This document shows, one piece after another, positions 8,655 to 17,822 of a DNA stretch of 64,000 nt. The stretch is taken from contig NZ_JAKCLJ010000008.1 of NCBI RefSeq assembly GCF_021412565.1, positions 1-64,000 of the forward strand, read 5' to 3'. The stretch is from Shewanella sp. AS1 (lineage in GTDB: Bacteria; Pseudomonadota; Gammaproteobacteria; Enterobacterales; Shewanellaceae). Every line of letters starts with the position of its first letter. Position 1 is the stretch's first letter. Both the position numbers and the translations under genes were made by a program. The notes beneath the pieces were generated by a model. It worked only from the letters and a program-made list of their open reading frames with translations. It did not search any database and was not told the origin of the DNA.

Positions 8655-10850
8655 TCAGAGCAGGTCTTGTGGGTCTCTGTCCAGACTCCAGCGGCATTTC
8701 TTCGCTAATGGCAGGGCCTCAATCTGCGGCAATGCCGCCTCGAAAGCCTGTTGCAGCTGGCTGCGCTCTTGTGTCTGGAACATCAATTGGCGGCGATATT
8801 TACCGGCTTTTCTGTCCATAGGCGCGGGCATGGGGCCAATGACCTCACACGCTTTATTCTGGGGCAATATGGCCGCCACCTGACCAAGAAAATCATCGGC
8901 ATCCTGAGGATTATGGGCCTCGGCGCGCAGCAGCAACATATGCCAGGCCGGTGGCAGCAGTGCCTGTCTGCGCTCTTCCAACTGACCTCGGGCAAATTCC
9001 CCATAACCTTTATGCATCAGCTCGCGCAGTATGGGATTGTCACTCTGGTGAGTCTGCAGCAGTACAGTGCCCGCCTTGCTCGCCCGGCCTGCACGTCCCG
9101 AGACCTGAGTGTAGAGCTGGCCGAAACGCTCCGGCGCGCGAAAGTCGGCGCTAAATAGGGCGCCATCCACATCCAGCAGCCCCACTAAGGTGACGTCGGG
9201 GAAATGGTGCCCCTTGGCCAGCATCTGGGTGCCGACCAGAATTTTATACTCTCCCTTATGGATAGCGTTGAGGTGATCCTCAAGTGCGCCCTTACGGCTG
9301 GTGGTATCCCTGTCGATTCGCACCACAGGGTATTTAGGAAACTCCTTGGACAGCGCCTGGGCAAGCTGCTCTGTGCCCACGCCTTGCCCCATCAACATGG
9401 TACTGCCGCACTGATGACACTGCTTGGGAATAGCGTATTGATTACCACAGTGGTGACAGCGGATCTCCCCCAAGGATTGATGCACAGTAAAAAAGGCATC
9501 GCAGCGATCGCACTCGTGTAGATGGCCACATTCGTGGCACAAGAGCGCAGGGGCAAATCCGCGGCGGTTAAGAAACAGCAATACTTGATTACCGGCATCC
9601 AGGTGCATGCGCATCTCATTGAGCAGGGGTTGAGACAGGCCGTGTCTTAGCGGCTGATTGCGAATATCGACGATTCCCTGACGGACTTTTTGGCCGGCGC
9701 CAGCGCGCTCGCCTAGGCTCAGGTGGTGATAACGTCCTGACAGGGCATTTTGTAAGGTCTCCAGCGAAGGGGTGGCGCTGCCAAGTAATACAGGGATCTG
9801 CTCCAGATGGCCGCGCATCACTGCGAGATCTCTGGCATGGTAGCCGACCCCCTCCTGCTGTTTGAAGCTGCTGTCATGTTCCTCATCTAAGATGATCAGT
9901 CCTGGATAGCGCATAGGGGTGAAGAGTGCCGAACGGGTGCCGATAATGATGGCCGCCTCGCCACAGCGCGCCTGTCGCCAGGCGTTGAGGCGCTGGTTAT
10001 CTGTCAGCCCCGAGTGGATCACGGCTATCTGCACATTGAATCTGTATTTGAAGCGGCTGATGGTCTGGGGCGTAAGGCCAATTTCTGGCACTAAGATCAG
10101 TGCCTGTTTTCCCTGTTTGAGCACAGTTTCCAGCAGCGCCAGATAGACCTCAGTTTTGCCCGAGCCGGTTATCCCCTCCAGCAGGGTGCAGTGGTAGCCG
10201 CTCTGCTGAGTCAAGGTGGCCACGGCTATGGCCTGCTCGGCATTGAGCCTGTGGGGTTCTTCGCCTAAGGTGAGGGTGTCACGCCAGCCCAGATCTAGGC
10301 TATTTTCCCTGTCTTTAAAACCGACCCATTCTCTCTCCTGCAGGGCCTTGAGGGCGGTTTTACTCAACCCCAAGGCATCGAACTCTTCCTGAGTTAGTTC
10401 ACCTTCTCTTAGCTGTTGCATCACTTTACGCTGCGCCGGTGCGCGCTTGAGGGTATCGAGATCGGCACTGCTGCCTTTGCCGGTTAGAGACCAGAAACGT
10501 GTGCTTGGGGTGGTGAGCTGAGCGCCTTTACGCAGGGCAACCGGCAGCGCCTGGGAGAGCATCTGGCCAACACTGCAAAAATAGTAGCGCGCCGCCCAGA
10601 GGGTCAGTTTATAGAGGGATTCGTTCAGCAGAGGTTCTGGGTCTAACACTTCGAGTACAGATTTGATCTGCGTCGGGGGCAAGTCACAGCTGTCGCTGAT
10701 CCCAGTGACTAATCCGATTAACTGCTGGCGGCCGAAGGGCACTTTAACGCGCACGCCTATGGCGATCAGGGCGCTATCGTTATCATTAACGCGATAGCTG
10801 AAGTTCTGACGCATGGGCACGGGCAAGGCAACTTCGACAAATTGGGGCAT
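8655..10850 (-). CDS. priA: Primosomal replication protein N' (PriA helicase)
   Basis: A 731-residue superfamily 2 DNA helicase that restarts stalled replication forks. Domain order: N-terminal 3'-end DNA-binding domain (1-105), helicase core with Walker A GITGSGKT 226-233 and DEEH box 322-325, a zinc-binding insert with paired cysteines about 440-480 (CHECGHLHECDRC; CHHCGNQ; CHQCG), and the C-terminal helicase lobe (GTQMLAKGHHFPDVTLVG; SGRAGRASKAGTVLLQT). Length matches E. coli PriA (732). It is divergent from the FimV-like gene across about 200 bp. Confidence 0.98.
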   Translation of the reverse strand: MPQFVEVALPVPMRQNFSYRVNDNDSALIAIGVRVKVPFGRQQLIGLVTGISDSCDLPPTQIKSVLEVLDPEPLLNESLYKLTLWAARYYFCSVGQMLSQALPVALRKGAQLTTPSTRFWSLTGKGSSADLDTLKRAPAQRKVMQQLREGELTQEEFDALGLSKTALKALQEREWVGFKDRENSLDLGWRDTLTLGEEPHRLNAEQAIAVATLTQQSGYHCTLLEGITGSGKTEVYLALLETVLKQGKQALILVPEIGLTPQTISRFKYRFNVQIAVIHSGLTDNQRLNAWRQARCGEAAIIIGTRSALFTPMRYPGLIILDEEHDSSFKQQEGVGYHARDLAVMRGHLEQIPVLLGSATPSLETLQNALSGRYHHLSLGERAGAGQKVRQGIVDIRNQPLRHGLSQPLLNEMRMHLDAGNQVLLFLNRRGFAPALLCHECGHLHECDRCDAFFTVHQSLGEIRCHHCGNQYAIPKQCHQCGSTMLMGQGVGTEQLAQALSKEFPKYPVVRIDRDTTSRKGALEDHLNAIHKGEYKILVGTQMLAKGHHFPDVTLVGLLDVDGALFSADFRAPERFGQLYTQVSGRAGRASKAGTVLLQTHQSDNPILRELMHKGYGEFARGQLEERRQALLPPAWHMLLLRAEAHNPQDADDFLGQVAAILPQNKACEVIGPMPAPMDRKAGKYRRQLMFQTQERSQLQQAFEAALPQIEALPLAKKCRWSLDRDPQDLL

Positions 10851-11052
10851 AGAGATGGCTGACTCAACTTAAGGTTTCGATAGTGTAACTAGGGGAGTTG
10901 GTCAGGGCTAGCCCTATCTTAAGCCCGTTAGCAGGCGCAACGGCTTTTATGACTAAAAATTAAGTCTTGTTAACAGCTTGGCCTACACTTAAATGCAATG
11001 GAGAGGGGCATTAGGCATTAAGATTGATGGACGTTATCTGAATGAGGACGGC

Positions 11053-11802
11053 ATGAAAAAATTAACATACACTCTGTTACTTGGCGCGCTTTGGGGCGGG
11101 GCGGTTTTGGGCAGTTTTGGTGCCTGGGCGGATATTAGTCATGTAAGTATTAATCAACAGCAGTTTGTCCTCGGCGCCTATCCCAAATTTAAGATTAATA
11201 TAGTGGCGCAGGATACTCAGCTGGACAGGGTGCAGTTTATTTTGTCCCAGCGCAGTGGCTCCGAGCGTTTGATGGTGCGACCCCTCTCGGATTATCTGCT
11301 GGAGGTGACCGGCATAGAGGATGTGACCGACCCGGATGCGCAGCTTATTGTGAAAGAGTATCAGGTTAACCGCTGGGTGGATGTGGAGCGCATTGCCCTG
11401 TTTGATGCTCAAAGCGCCGATCTGACTCAGGTTGCTGCGGCGAACTCGGGCTTAGCTCAGACAGGTATATCTCGGGCAGGTTTATCTCATACAGATGCCC
11501 CTCTGGCTAGCTCGACTATGAGATCATCCGGCCAGCTTAACCCTCAGTCAATCGAAGCGCATTGCCAGCTGAATTATAAAGGTGGACAGACGCTGTGGCG
11601 CCTTGCCAGTCAGTACAGCGGGCAGTGGAACTTGAGCCCCTATGGCGCCATGCTGGCGATCTTTGATGCTAACCCTAAGGCGTTTAACCGCGGTGATATT
11701 CATGGCCTAAGGGCCGATGTCAGGTTGAACTGCCCTTCATCTGAGGTGAAACAGCGTTATCTGGATGCTGAGTTGGCAAAACAGACATTTGAGGCCATGT
11801 GA
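11053..11802 (+). CDS. Exported FimV-like protein
   Basis: About 249 residues when started at the ATG at 11053, which follows GAGGACGGC and gives a clear signal peptide (MKKLTYTLLLGALWGGAVLGSFGAWA); an upstream start at 10993 would bury it. The first half (ISHVSINQQQFVLGAYPKF) is a beta-rich periplasmic domain. The second half holds TLWRLASQYSGQWNLSPYGA and LAIFDANPKAFNRGDIHGL, a pattern found in the N-terminal peptidoglycan-binding region of FimV/HubP polar proteins. The long acidic C-terminus of FimV is absent. A role in cell-wall or pole organisation is inference. Confidence 0.6.
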   Translation: MKKLTYTLLLGALWGGAVLGSFGAWADISHVSINQQQFVLGAYPKFKINIVAQDTQLDRVQFILSQRSGSERLMVRPLSDYLLEVTGIEDVTDPDAQLIVKEYQVNRWVDVERIALFDAQSADLTQVAAANSGLAQTGISRAGLSHTDAPLASSTMRSSGQLNPQSIEAHCQLNYKGGQTLWRLASQYSGQWNLSPYGAMLAIFDANPKAFNRGDIHGLRADVRLNCPSSEVKQRYLDAELAKQTFEAM

Positions 11803-11876
11803 GCCTAAAAGGCATGCAATCTTTAGCCTGTTTCTAGCCTATCTCTAGCTTATGACTGTCAAGGTGTAAGCAGGGC

Positions 11877-11905
11877 TTGTAACTATTGCTGCTATCCTGT
11901 ACTAT
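11877..11905 (+). promoter_or_regulatory. Candidate sigma-70 promoter of rpmE
   Basis: TTGTAA (11877-11882) and TACTAT (11900-11905) are spaced 17 bp, with about 85 bp to the rpmE start. The match is moderate. Confidence 0.4.
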
Positions 11906-11930
11906 CTCGCGCCTAAATATTCTATTAACT

Positions 11931-11970
11931 GCATGTGGTGTCCGACTTCGGGTTGGAAGTGCGACATGGC
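11931..11970 (+). promoter_or_regulatory. Structured 5' leader of rpmE (candidate L31 autoregulatory element)
   Basis: The leader just before rpmE can fold: an outer stem CATGT (11932-11936) with ACATG (11964-11968) encloses TCCGAC (11941-11946) pairing with GTTGGA (11952-11957) across a TTCGG loop, with one G-T wobble. Ribosomal leader motifs for L31 are known in gammaproteobacteria and let excess L31 repress its own mRNA. That this is such an element is inference from position and shape. Confidence 0.45.
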
Positions 11971-11991
11971 CTTTAACTTGAGGTAATCCCA

Positions 11992-12204
11992 ATGAAACCA
12001 GGTATCCATCCTGAATATGCAGAAATCACTGCAACTTGTACTTGTGGCAACGTGATCAAAGTAAACTCAACTGCAGGCAAAGCACTGCACTTGGACGTTT
12101 GTGGTGCATGTCACCCATTCTACACAGGTACTCAGAAAGTTGTTGATACAGGCGGACGTATCGACAAGTTCAACAAGCGTTTCGGTATGCTTGGCAAGAA
12201 GTAA
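11992..12204 (+). CDS. rpmE: 50S ribosomal protein L31 (zinc form)
   Basis: A 70-residue ribosomal protein with the four zinc-ligand cysteines of the C+ form at 16, 18, 37 and 40 ([18 protein letters not shown]). L31 bridges the two ribosomal subunits. Single-gene transcript: structured leader before it and an intrinsic terminator 26 bp after it. Confidence 0.98.
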   Translation: MKPGIHPEYAEITATCTCGNVIKVNSTAGKALHLDVCGACHPFYTGTQKVVDTGGRIDKFNKRFGMLGKK

Positions 12205-12229
12205 TCATTGCTTAGGCGATGAAACGAGA

Positions 12230-12257
12230 AAAGGCGCTATTGATAGCGCCTTTTTTG
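12230..12257 (+). terminator. rpmE terminator
   Basis: Stem AAGGCGCTAT (12231-12240) pairs with ATAGCGCCTT (12243-12252), followed by a run of T. Confidence 0.85.
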
Positions 12258-12386
12258 TTGCCTGAAATTAATAAGCGCCCGATTATTCAAAGTCTGATCT
12301 GCTGAGCTGATTTGTCGGAACCGGGTAGATCCCGTGAGCCAGCTGTTTTAGTGTATAAGCTAAAGTGGTGCATAAGGAGGGATCGC

Positions 12387-13160
12387 ATGACTAAATTTGG
12401 ACTCGGCATGTTACTTTTCTGTGCCCTTTTTTCCGTTCGAGCAGAGCCAAGCCTTTGTATTCCAACCCACTTTGATCAAACTGTGCAATTAAGCCATGTT
12501 ATCGATGGCGAGACTTTAGCGCTTACCGATGGACGCATAGTGCGCTTGATTGGCATCAAGGCACCGACAATTGATACGCAATATCCTGAGCTTTCTGAGC
12601 CGTTTGCCAATCAGTCGCGCCAGTTTCTTGCCCAGCAACTCAGTGACAAACAGACGCTTTACCTCGCCTTTGATAATAAGCGACTCGACTCTAAGGGTAA
12701 GACGCTGGCTTATGTATATACAGAACAGAAGCTGCATCTACAGGAGATGATGCTAAGCCAAGGATATGCCAAGGCCCGCGTTTATCTGAATGATTACTTC
12801 TGGCAATGTCTGGACAGAGTCGAGCAGTCGGCCAGAGAGGCAAAATTGGGATTATGGCGTTATCTAGAGTATCAAACTAAGACGGTTGAGCAGTTAAGCC
12901 GTGATGATCTCAATCATTGGATAGAGATCAGAGGAGTTGTGACCAACCTTGAAAGAAAAGATCAGAACTGGTCATTAATTGTCGATGAAAAACTGCATAT
13001 AACTGTGCCCAGCGAACTAAGTCCAAGTTTCACGCAGGTTTTAACAATTAATTTACTTAAAACCTCCATAATTATTAAGGGTGAACTGTATTTTTCTTAC
13101 GGTAAATGGCAGATAATTACGCATCATCCTTCCCAGATAATCCTATTAAACGAGCCTTAG
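12387..13160 (+). CDS. Secreted staphylococcal-nuclease-like (SNase) protein
   Basis: About 257 residues from the ATG at 12387, chosen because it follows a strong AAGGAGGG ribosome site and gives a signal peptide (MTKFGLGMLLFCALFSVRA); the frame is open upstream to 12312 without such a site. Residues about 35-160 form an SNase (thermonuclease) domain: VIDGETLALTDGRIVRLIGIKAP, then LDSKGKTLAYVY and the terminal WRY. The first Asp-Gly and Arg pattern fits the catalytic region, but I cannot confirm all catalytic residues. A further about 90-residue C-terminal part may be an OB-like domain. It probably acts in the periplasm or outside the cell. Confidence 0.75.
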   Translation: MTKFGLGMLLFCALFSVRAEPSLCIPTHFDQTVQLSHVIDGETLALTDGRIVRLIGIKAPTIDTQYPELSEPFANQSRQFLAQQLSDKQTLYLAFDNKRLDSKGKTLAYVYTEQKLHLQEMMLSQGYAKARVYLNDYFWQCLDRVEQSAREAKLGLWRYLEYQTKTVEQLSRDDLNHWIEIRGVVTNLERKDQNWSLIVDEKLHITVPSELSPSFTQVLTINLLKTSIIIKGELYFSYGKWQIITHHPSQIILLNEP

Positions 13161-13166
13161 AGGTTT

Positions 13167-13196
13167 TTGTTTTATCATAAAGCCGAATTTTATAAT
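13167..13196 (+). promoter_or_regulatory. Candidate sigma-70 promoter of maeB
   Basis: TTGTTT (13167-13172) and a perfect TATAAT (13191-13196) are spaced 18 bp, leaving a leader of about 150 nt before the malic enzyme gene. The leader contains a 9-base direct repeat CAAAGATTA (near 13240 and 13299) of unknown meaning. Confidence 0.4.
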
Positions 13197-13351
13197 CTTT
13201 TGTTTAAAAAATAGCTTATTTCTAGTATCTTAGCGTCCCAAAGATTACGCTGGTCAGTTCGATGTTTTCCGATGAAAGTGTCGGGTTTACTGGCGATCAA
13301 AGATTAAGACCTCACTACTGACTTATTTGCCGCATTTTCAGGATTATTAAA

Positions 13352-14599
13352 ATGGCCGACTTTCGTCAACAAGCACTCGACTATCATGAATTTCCCGTTC
13401 CAGGAAAAACAGCAGTCACTCTGACTAAACCTGCACAGACCAGTATGGATTTGGCGTTGGCCTACAGCCCTGGCGTGGCCGAGCCGGTGCGTGAAATTGC
13501 AGCCGATCCCGAGACAGCTTATCGATATACGGCTAAAGGCAACACAGTGGCGGTGATTTCGAACGGTACCGCCATCCTAGGGTTAGGCAACTTAGGCCCC
13601 TTAGCTTCTAAGCCTGTGATGGAAGGTAAGGCGCTGTTGTTTAAACATTTTGCTAATATCGATGCCACAGATATCGAAGTGAAACATCGCACTGCCGAGG
13701 AGTTTATCAACACAGTCGAGGCGATTGCCGATACCTTCGGCGGTATTAACTTAGAGGATATCAAGGCGCCCGAGTGCTTTGAGATAGAGAAAGCCCTGAT
13801 CGAGCGTTGTAACGTGCCTGTGTTCCATGATGACCAACACGGTACCGCCATTGTGACAGCCGCGGGTATGATCAATGCGCTGGAGATCCAGGGTAAGGCG
13901 ATCGATAAGGCTGTTTTTGTCTGCATGGGCGCGGGTGCGGCAGCGATTGCTTGTATGACTATGCTGGTGAAGTGTGGTGTGCAGCGCGAAAACGTTTATA
14001 TGTTGGATCGTAAAGGGGTGATTCATACTCGTCGTGAAGATATCAATGAGTATAAGGCGCTGTTTGCGAACAACACAGATAAGCGCACACTGCAGGATGT
14101 GATCAAAGGTGCCGATGCGTTTTTAGGTCTGTCGGGTGCCGATGTGCTTAAGGCGGAAGATGTGAAGTTGATGGCTGAAAATCCAGTGATTTTTGCCTGC
14201 TCTAATCCAGATCCTGAGATCAGACCTGAAACAGCCCGTGACGCAAGGCATGATCTGATCATGGGTACAGGCCGCAGCGATTATCCTAATCAGGTGAACA
14301 ATGTGCTCTGCTTCCCCTTTATTTTCCGTGGTGCCCTGGATGTACGGGCATCAAAGATCAACGATGAGATGAAGCTGGCGGCTGTGCATGCTATTGCAGA
14401 TCTGGCCAAGGAGCCTGTACCCCAAGAGGTGTTAGCAGCTTATCCGAATGTGACCGAATTGAGTTTCGGTCCCGATTATGTGATCCCTAAGCCAATGGAT
14501 AGCCGTTTACTGGATAGAGTTGCTAAGGCTGTGGCCCAGGCGGCGATCGATTCGGGTGTGGCCGCGATTAAGCAGCTACCCGCCCATTATCAGGACTGA
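13352..14599 (+). CDS. maeB: Malic enzyme (malate dehydrogenase, oxaloacetate-decarboxylating), short form
   Basis: A 415-residue enzyme converting malate to pyruvate and CO2 with reduction of NAD(P). Seen: N-terminal malic domain with LAYSPGVAEPVREI and TNGTAILGLGNLGPLASKPVMEGK-type substrate loop (ISNGTAILGLGNLG), metal ligands in ECFEIE and FHDDQHGTA, and a Rossmann domain with CMGAGAAAIA. It lacks the C-terminal phosphotransacetylase-like domain of the long MaeB (759 residues in E. coli). Cofactor preference cannot be read from the sequence. It is a single-gene unit with a terminator 12 bp after the stop. Confidence 0.9.
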   Translation: MADFRQQALDYHEFPVPGKTAVTLTKPAQTSMDLALAYSPGVAEPVREIAADPETAYRYTAKGNTVAVISNGTAILGLGNLGPLASKPVMEGKALLFKHFANIDATDIEVKHRTAEEFINTVEAIADTFGGINLEDIKAPECFEIEKALIERCNVPVFHDDQHGTAIVTAAGMINALEIQGKAIDKAVFVCMGAGAAAIACMTMLVKCGVQRENVYMLDRKGVIHTRREDINEYKALFANNTDKRTLQDVIKGADAFLGLSGADVLKAEDVKLMAENPVIFACSNPDPEIRPETARDARHDLIMGTGRSDYPNQVNNVLCFPFIFRGALDVRASKINDEMKLAAVHAIADLAKEPVPQEVLAAYPNVTELSFGPDYVIPKPMDSRLLDRVAKAVAQAAIDSGVAAIKQLPAHYQD

Positions 14600-14611
14600 G
14601 CCATAAATAAC

Positions 14612-14642
14612 TGAAAAAAGGGCCTTAATGGCCCTTTTTTTT
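14612..14642 (+). terminator. maeB terminator
   Basis: Stem AAAAAAGGGCC (14614-14624), loop TTAAT, then GGCCCTTTTTT (14630-14640); strong intrinsic terminator, symmetric enough to work on both strands. Confidence 0.85.
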
Positions 14643-14805
14643 CATAAGTACTTTGCTCAATGGGCTGAATGGCTGTAACTTGATTGGCATATTTGATTTT
14701 TATGGTAAATTTAGCGATTGATTTAAATACTCTTGATCTAATTTTGCCCATTTTACTCGATGTAAGCAGTACCAACGAATAAGAATAATCCTGCAGGAAG
14801 CGGAA

Positions 14806-16716
14806 ATGAAACTGACCGAATTGTTAACTAAGAAATTGACAGCCTTCTGGTTTTTATCCCTTGCTGCCGTCGCCTTTATTTTTCTGATCATCTCCTTTTT
14901 TAGTTTTGTTCAGCTCTCCTACAAAACCCAGCAACAGCAGGTGACAAAGCTGGAAACCATACTGTTTGAGCATGAGCAGCATCAGCTTAAACACCTGCAG
15001 CTCTGGTTACCCCAGATATTGTCGGCCTATCATACCCAGCGTTTTACTCTCACACGTCAGGGCGAGGTCATCTTCGAGTATGACAGCCAGACGCCTTCGC
15101 AAAACGTGATCCAATATGATCGTAAGGTTACCGGCCCTATGGCCTTGGCTTTTGAACTCCAGGTTAACCGCCCGCAGCTTTGGGATAATGTCACCTGGCA
15201 GGGCGCTCTGATCTTACTGCTAGGCTTGAGTGCAATTGGGCTGTTTGTGCGTTGGGGCTATCTCTGGTTAAGGCAGCAACTCAAAGGGGTGGAAGACCTG
15301 GCTAAGCGCAGCCACCTAATACTGTCTGGGGAATACGATAGGGCGCTGGCCGAGAGTGCCAGTGGCCGTCCCAGATTGATCAACCGGGCCCTAACCCGCA
15401 TGTTGCTGGAGCTGGAAGATGCCCGAAAACAGCGGTCGCGTTTCGATCAGTTTATTCGCTCTAACACTTTCTTGGATCCTGAAACCGGAATAGGTAACCG
15501 CCTGTTTTTAAAGAATCGTCTCGATGCCCTTAGCGATCAGAATGGCATGATGGCCCCTGGCGCCCTGTTGTTACTTGAGGTAAACGATCAAGCGCTTTGG
15601 CAGCATGAGTTCGACGAAGCCCATATCAGGGAGTTTTTTACACAAACCATCAGCAGTATAGGCCAGATACTCGACAGTCAGGCCAACAGCATTTTTGCAC
15701 GGCGTTCCCATCAGCAATTGGCGATAGTGGTACCGCAGATCTCCCTTGTGGATGTAGAAAAACTGACAGCCAAACTGCTCAAGGTGTGCTTGTCTCAGGT
15801 GCTGGATGGAGTGGATAACCGCGACGATCTATTCCACATTGGTGTGGCTTACTTCAAGGTCGGCGAGTCAAAAGAGCAGTTATTTGAAGAGGCTGAAATG
15901 GCGCTGAGGGCCGCCCAGTTTCAGGGGGGCAGTAGCTGGTTTATGTATGACAAAGGTGTGCTGGATGAGGAGTTTGCCAGAGGCTCGGTTCGTTGGCGCA
16001 GCTTCCTGGAATATGTTTTGGTCAATAAGCGCGTGGTGACATTTTCCCAGCCTGTGGTGGATAGCGATGGGCGGGAGCATCACCGCGAGGTGTCATGCAG
16101 GCTGAGAGACAACAGCGGTAACTTGGTGCGTGCGACCCTGTTTCTGCCTATGGCGATTAAGTGTGGACTGACACCGCAGATAGAGCGGCAGGTGATAGAA
16201 AGCGTCTTGTTTGATCTCTTACTCAACCCCAAAAATAGTCAGGCACGCTATAGCATCAACCTGAGTCTGGATACCCTGACAAGCCGAGCGTTTATTCGTT
16301 GGCTCACCACTAGCTTATTAGAATACCGCCATCTGGTGCCTAAGCTGATTTTCGAGGTCAACGAAGATATCTTAGTGAGCAATATCGATAAGCTGAAAGA
16401 TAACCTGAATATGATCAAAAAGATGGGCGCCACTTTATGTGTCGACCGAGTGGGTCAGAAAGTGGTGAGTATGGAATATATCAAGAGTTGTCAGATTGAT
16501 ATCATCAAACTGCACCGCTCAATCGTGAGACAGATACATCTGCGTCAGGAAAATCAGTTGTTTATCCGCAGTTTGATCGGCGGCTTATACCGTTCAGACG
16601 TCCAGTTTTATGCCGATGGAATCGAAACATTCGAAGAGTGGCAAACTTTGAAAATTTTAGGCATAGGCGCCGGGCAGGGGAGTTTCTTTGGCGATCCGGT
16701 CGAGGAACGCGAGTAG
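14806..16716 (+). CDS. csrD: CsrD/MshH: degenerate GGDEF-EAL RNase E specificity factor
   Basis: A 636-residue inner-membrane protein (E. coli CsrD 646). Two membrane segments (about 12-35 and 132-152) bracket a periplasmic domain; a HAMP-like region follows, then a degenerate GGDEF domain (220-380; RRSHQQL where GGDEF would be) and a degenerate EAL domain (about 395-630; FEVNED in place of EAL). CsrD proteins are not c-di-GMP enzymes; they help RNase E destroy CsrB-type sRNAs. In vibrios this gene (mshH) heads the MSHA locus, as here. RBS CAGGAAGCGG precedes the ATG. Confidence 0.9.
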   Translation: MKLTELLTKKLTAFWFLSLAAVAFIFLIISFFSFVQLSYKTQQQQVTKLETILFEHEQHQLKHLQLWLPQILSAYHTQRFTLTRQGEVIFEYDSQTPSQNVIQYDRKVTGPMALAFELQVNRPQLWDNVTWQGALILLLGLSAIGLFVRWGYLWLRQQLKGVEDLAKRSHLILSGEYDRALAESASGRPRLINRALTRMLLELEDARKQRSRFDQFIRSNTFLDPETGIGNRLFLKNRLDALSDQNGMMAPGALLLLEVNDQALWQHEFDEAHIREFFTQTISSIGQILDSQANSIFARRSHQQLAIVVPQISLVDVEKLTAKLLKVCLSQVLDGVDNRDDLFHIGVAYFKVGESKEQLFEEAEMALRAAQFQGGSSWFMYDKGVLDEEFARGSVRWRSFLEYVLVNKRVVTFSQPVVDSDGREHHREVSCRLRDNSGNLVRATLFLPMAIKCGLTPQIERQVIESVLFDLLLNPKNSQARYSINLSLDTLTSRAFIRWLTTSLLEYRHLVPKLIFEVNEDILVSNIDKLKDNLNMIKKMGATLCVDRVGQKVVSMEYIKSCQIDIIKLHRSIVRQIHLRQENQLFIRSLIGGLYRSDVQFYADGIETFEEWQTLKILGIGAGQGSFFGDPVEERE

Positions 16717-16864
16717 ACGCCTTGGCATTATAACAAAGTTTAAATTTTGTCACTTTTTATATAACTCCTAGATATGTGTCCTCCATCTAATTGACAGTGT
16801 TATTTGCTACTCAGAGCCATGAACTCTGGTTACAATAAGGACAATTTTTTGACTCTTGATAAGA

Positions 16865-16879
16865 CCTTGGTTACCAAGG
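16865..16879 (+). other. Small palindrome in the mshI leader
   Basis: CCTTGG (16865-16870) and CCAAGG (16874-16879) form a perfect 6-bp inverted repeat with loop TTA in the 242-bp gap between csrD and mshI. A TTGACA (16791-16796) lies upstream but without a good -10. It could be an operator or leader hairpin for the MSHA biogenesis operon; purely positional suggestion. Confidence 0.25.
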
Positions 16880-16958
16880 CTAAAAATAAAATCATCAGTT
16901 AAAGCGTATCCATGTATCGATAGTCCATCATACAGGGAATTTTATAGGGAATTATTTT

Positions 16959-17822
16959 TTGAAAAGGCTGGCTTTTTGGCAAAAAAAACATAAGCGCGTC
17001 GATATAGGCGTTTATGTCACTTCAGAACGGCTAACCCTCTCTCATGCCGATGAGTCTGCACCCTTAGAGCAAATATCTTTCGCGGGGCAGGATTGGTATG
17101 CCGCCTTGGCCATCTTGGCGCAGCGGCTTCCAGGGGCACACCTGCAAATTGTCTTAAACTCCGCTTTTTATCAGCTGTTAGTCGTGGATAAACCGGCCGT
17201 CGAGGCGGCGGAAATCCCTCAGGCGCTGGTGTGGTCAATCAAGGATATGGTCGCACGTCCGGTCAATACACTGCATTTTGATTATTTTGAGCCCCCCGAA
17301 TCCACACAAAACAAGTTAAACCTGGTGGTGGTTGAGCGGGAGTTTTTGAGTGAGATGGCTCAGGCTGCCGAGAAATATGGCCTAGTTATTTCTACCGTGA
17401 GCATTGAAGAGATGGCGATAAGTAACCTGTCCGTGACAGAAAGCTTGGCCAAACTGGTTCTACTTCATGAGCCTAATCAAGAGCTTAAGCTAATAATCGT
17501 CAAGCAAGGTCAGCTTTTCATGCAGCGTACCGTGCGGGGATTTAACCAGATAGACAAGGTTTCAGGCGAAGATTTACGCTTAGGTGTAGCCGATAGTTTG
17601 AGCCTAGAGTTACAACGTTCCATGGACTACTTCGAGAGTCAGTTACGTCAGGCGCCTGTTGCCGAGATAGCATTGTTGATGGGCGGCGACACTGGGGTGT
17701 TGGCTGAATTACTGGCGGCACACTTCTACCAGAAGGTCGCTATTGTGCCCTGTGCCTCTGTGGGTGAACAGCTCGCTAAACTCGCCTGTCTGGAAAGTAA
17801 ACACCAGCAGGAGGCGGCGTGA
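16959..17822 (+). CDS. mshI: MSHA biogenesis protein MshI (PilM-like)
   Basis: A 287-residue cytosolic, actin-like-fold protein of the PilM type that anchors the type IV pilus alignment complex (RVDIGVYVTSERLTLSHAD; RSMDYFESQL; IALLMGGDTG). It starts with TTG at 16959; no ATG lies near in frame. It is the first gene of the MSHA assembly operon: its stop overlaps the next gene. Divergent from model PilM, but position and the motifs agree with MshI. Confidence 0.85.
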   Translation: MKRLAFWQKKHKRVDIGVYVTSERLTLSHADESAPLEQISFAGQDWYAALAILAQRLPGAHLQIVLNSAFYQLLVVDKPAVEAAEIPQALVWSIKDMVARPVNTLHFDYFEPPESTQNKLNLVVVEREFLSEMAQAAEKYGLVISTVSIEEMAISNLSVTESLAKLVLLHEPNQELKLIIVKQGQLFMQRTVRGFNQIDKVSGEDLRLGVADSLSLELQRSMDYFESQLRQAPVAEIALLMGGDTGVLAELLAAHFYQKVAIVPCASVGEQLAKLACLESKHQQEAA

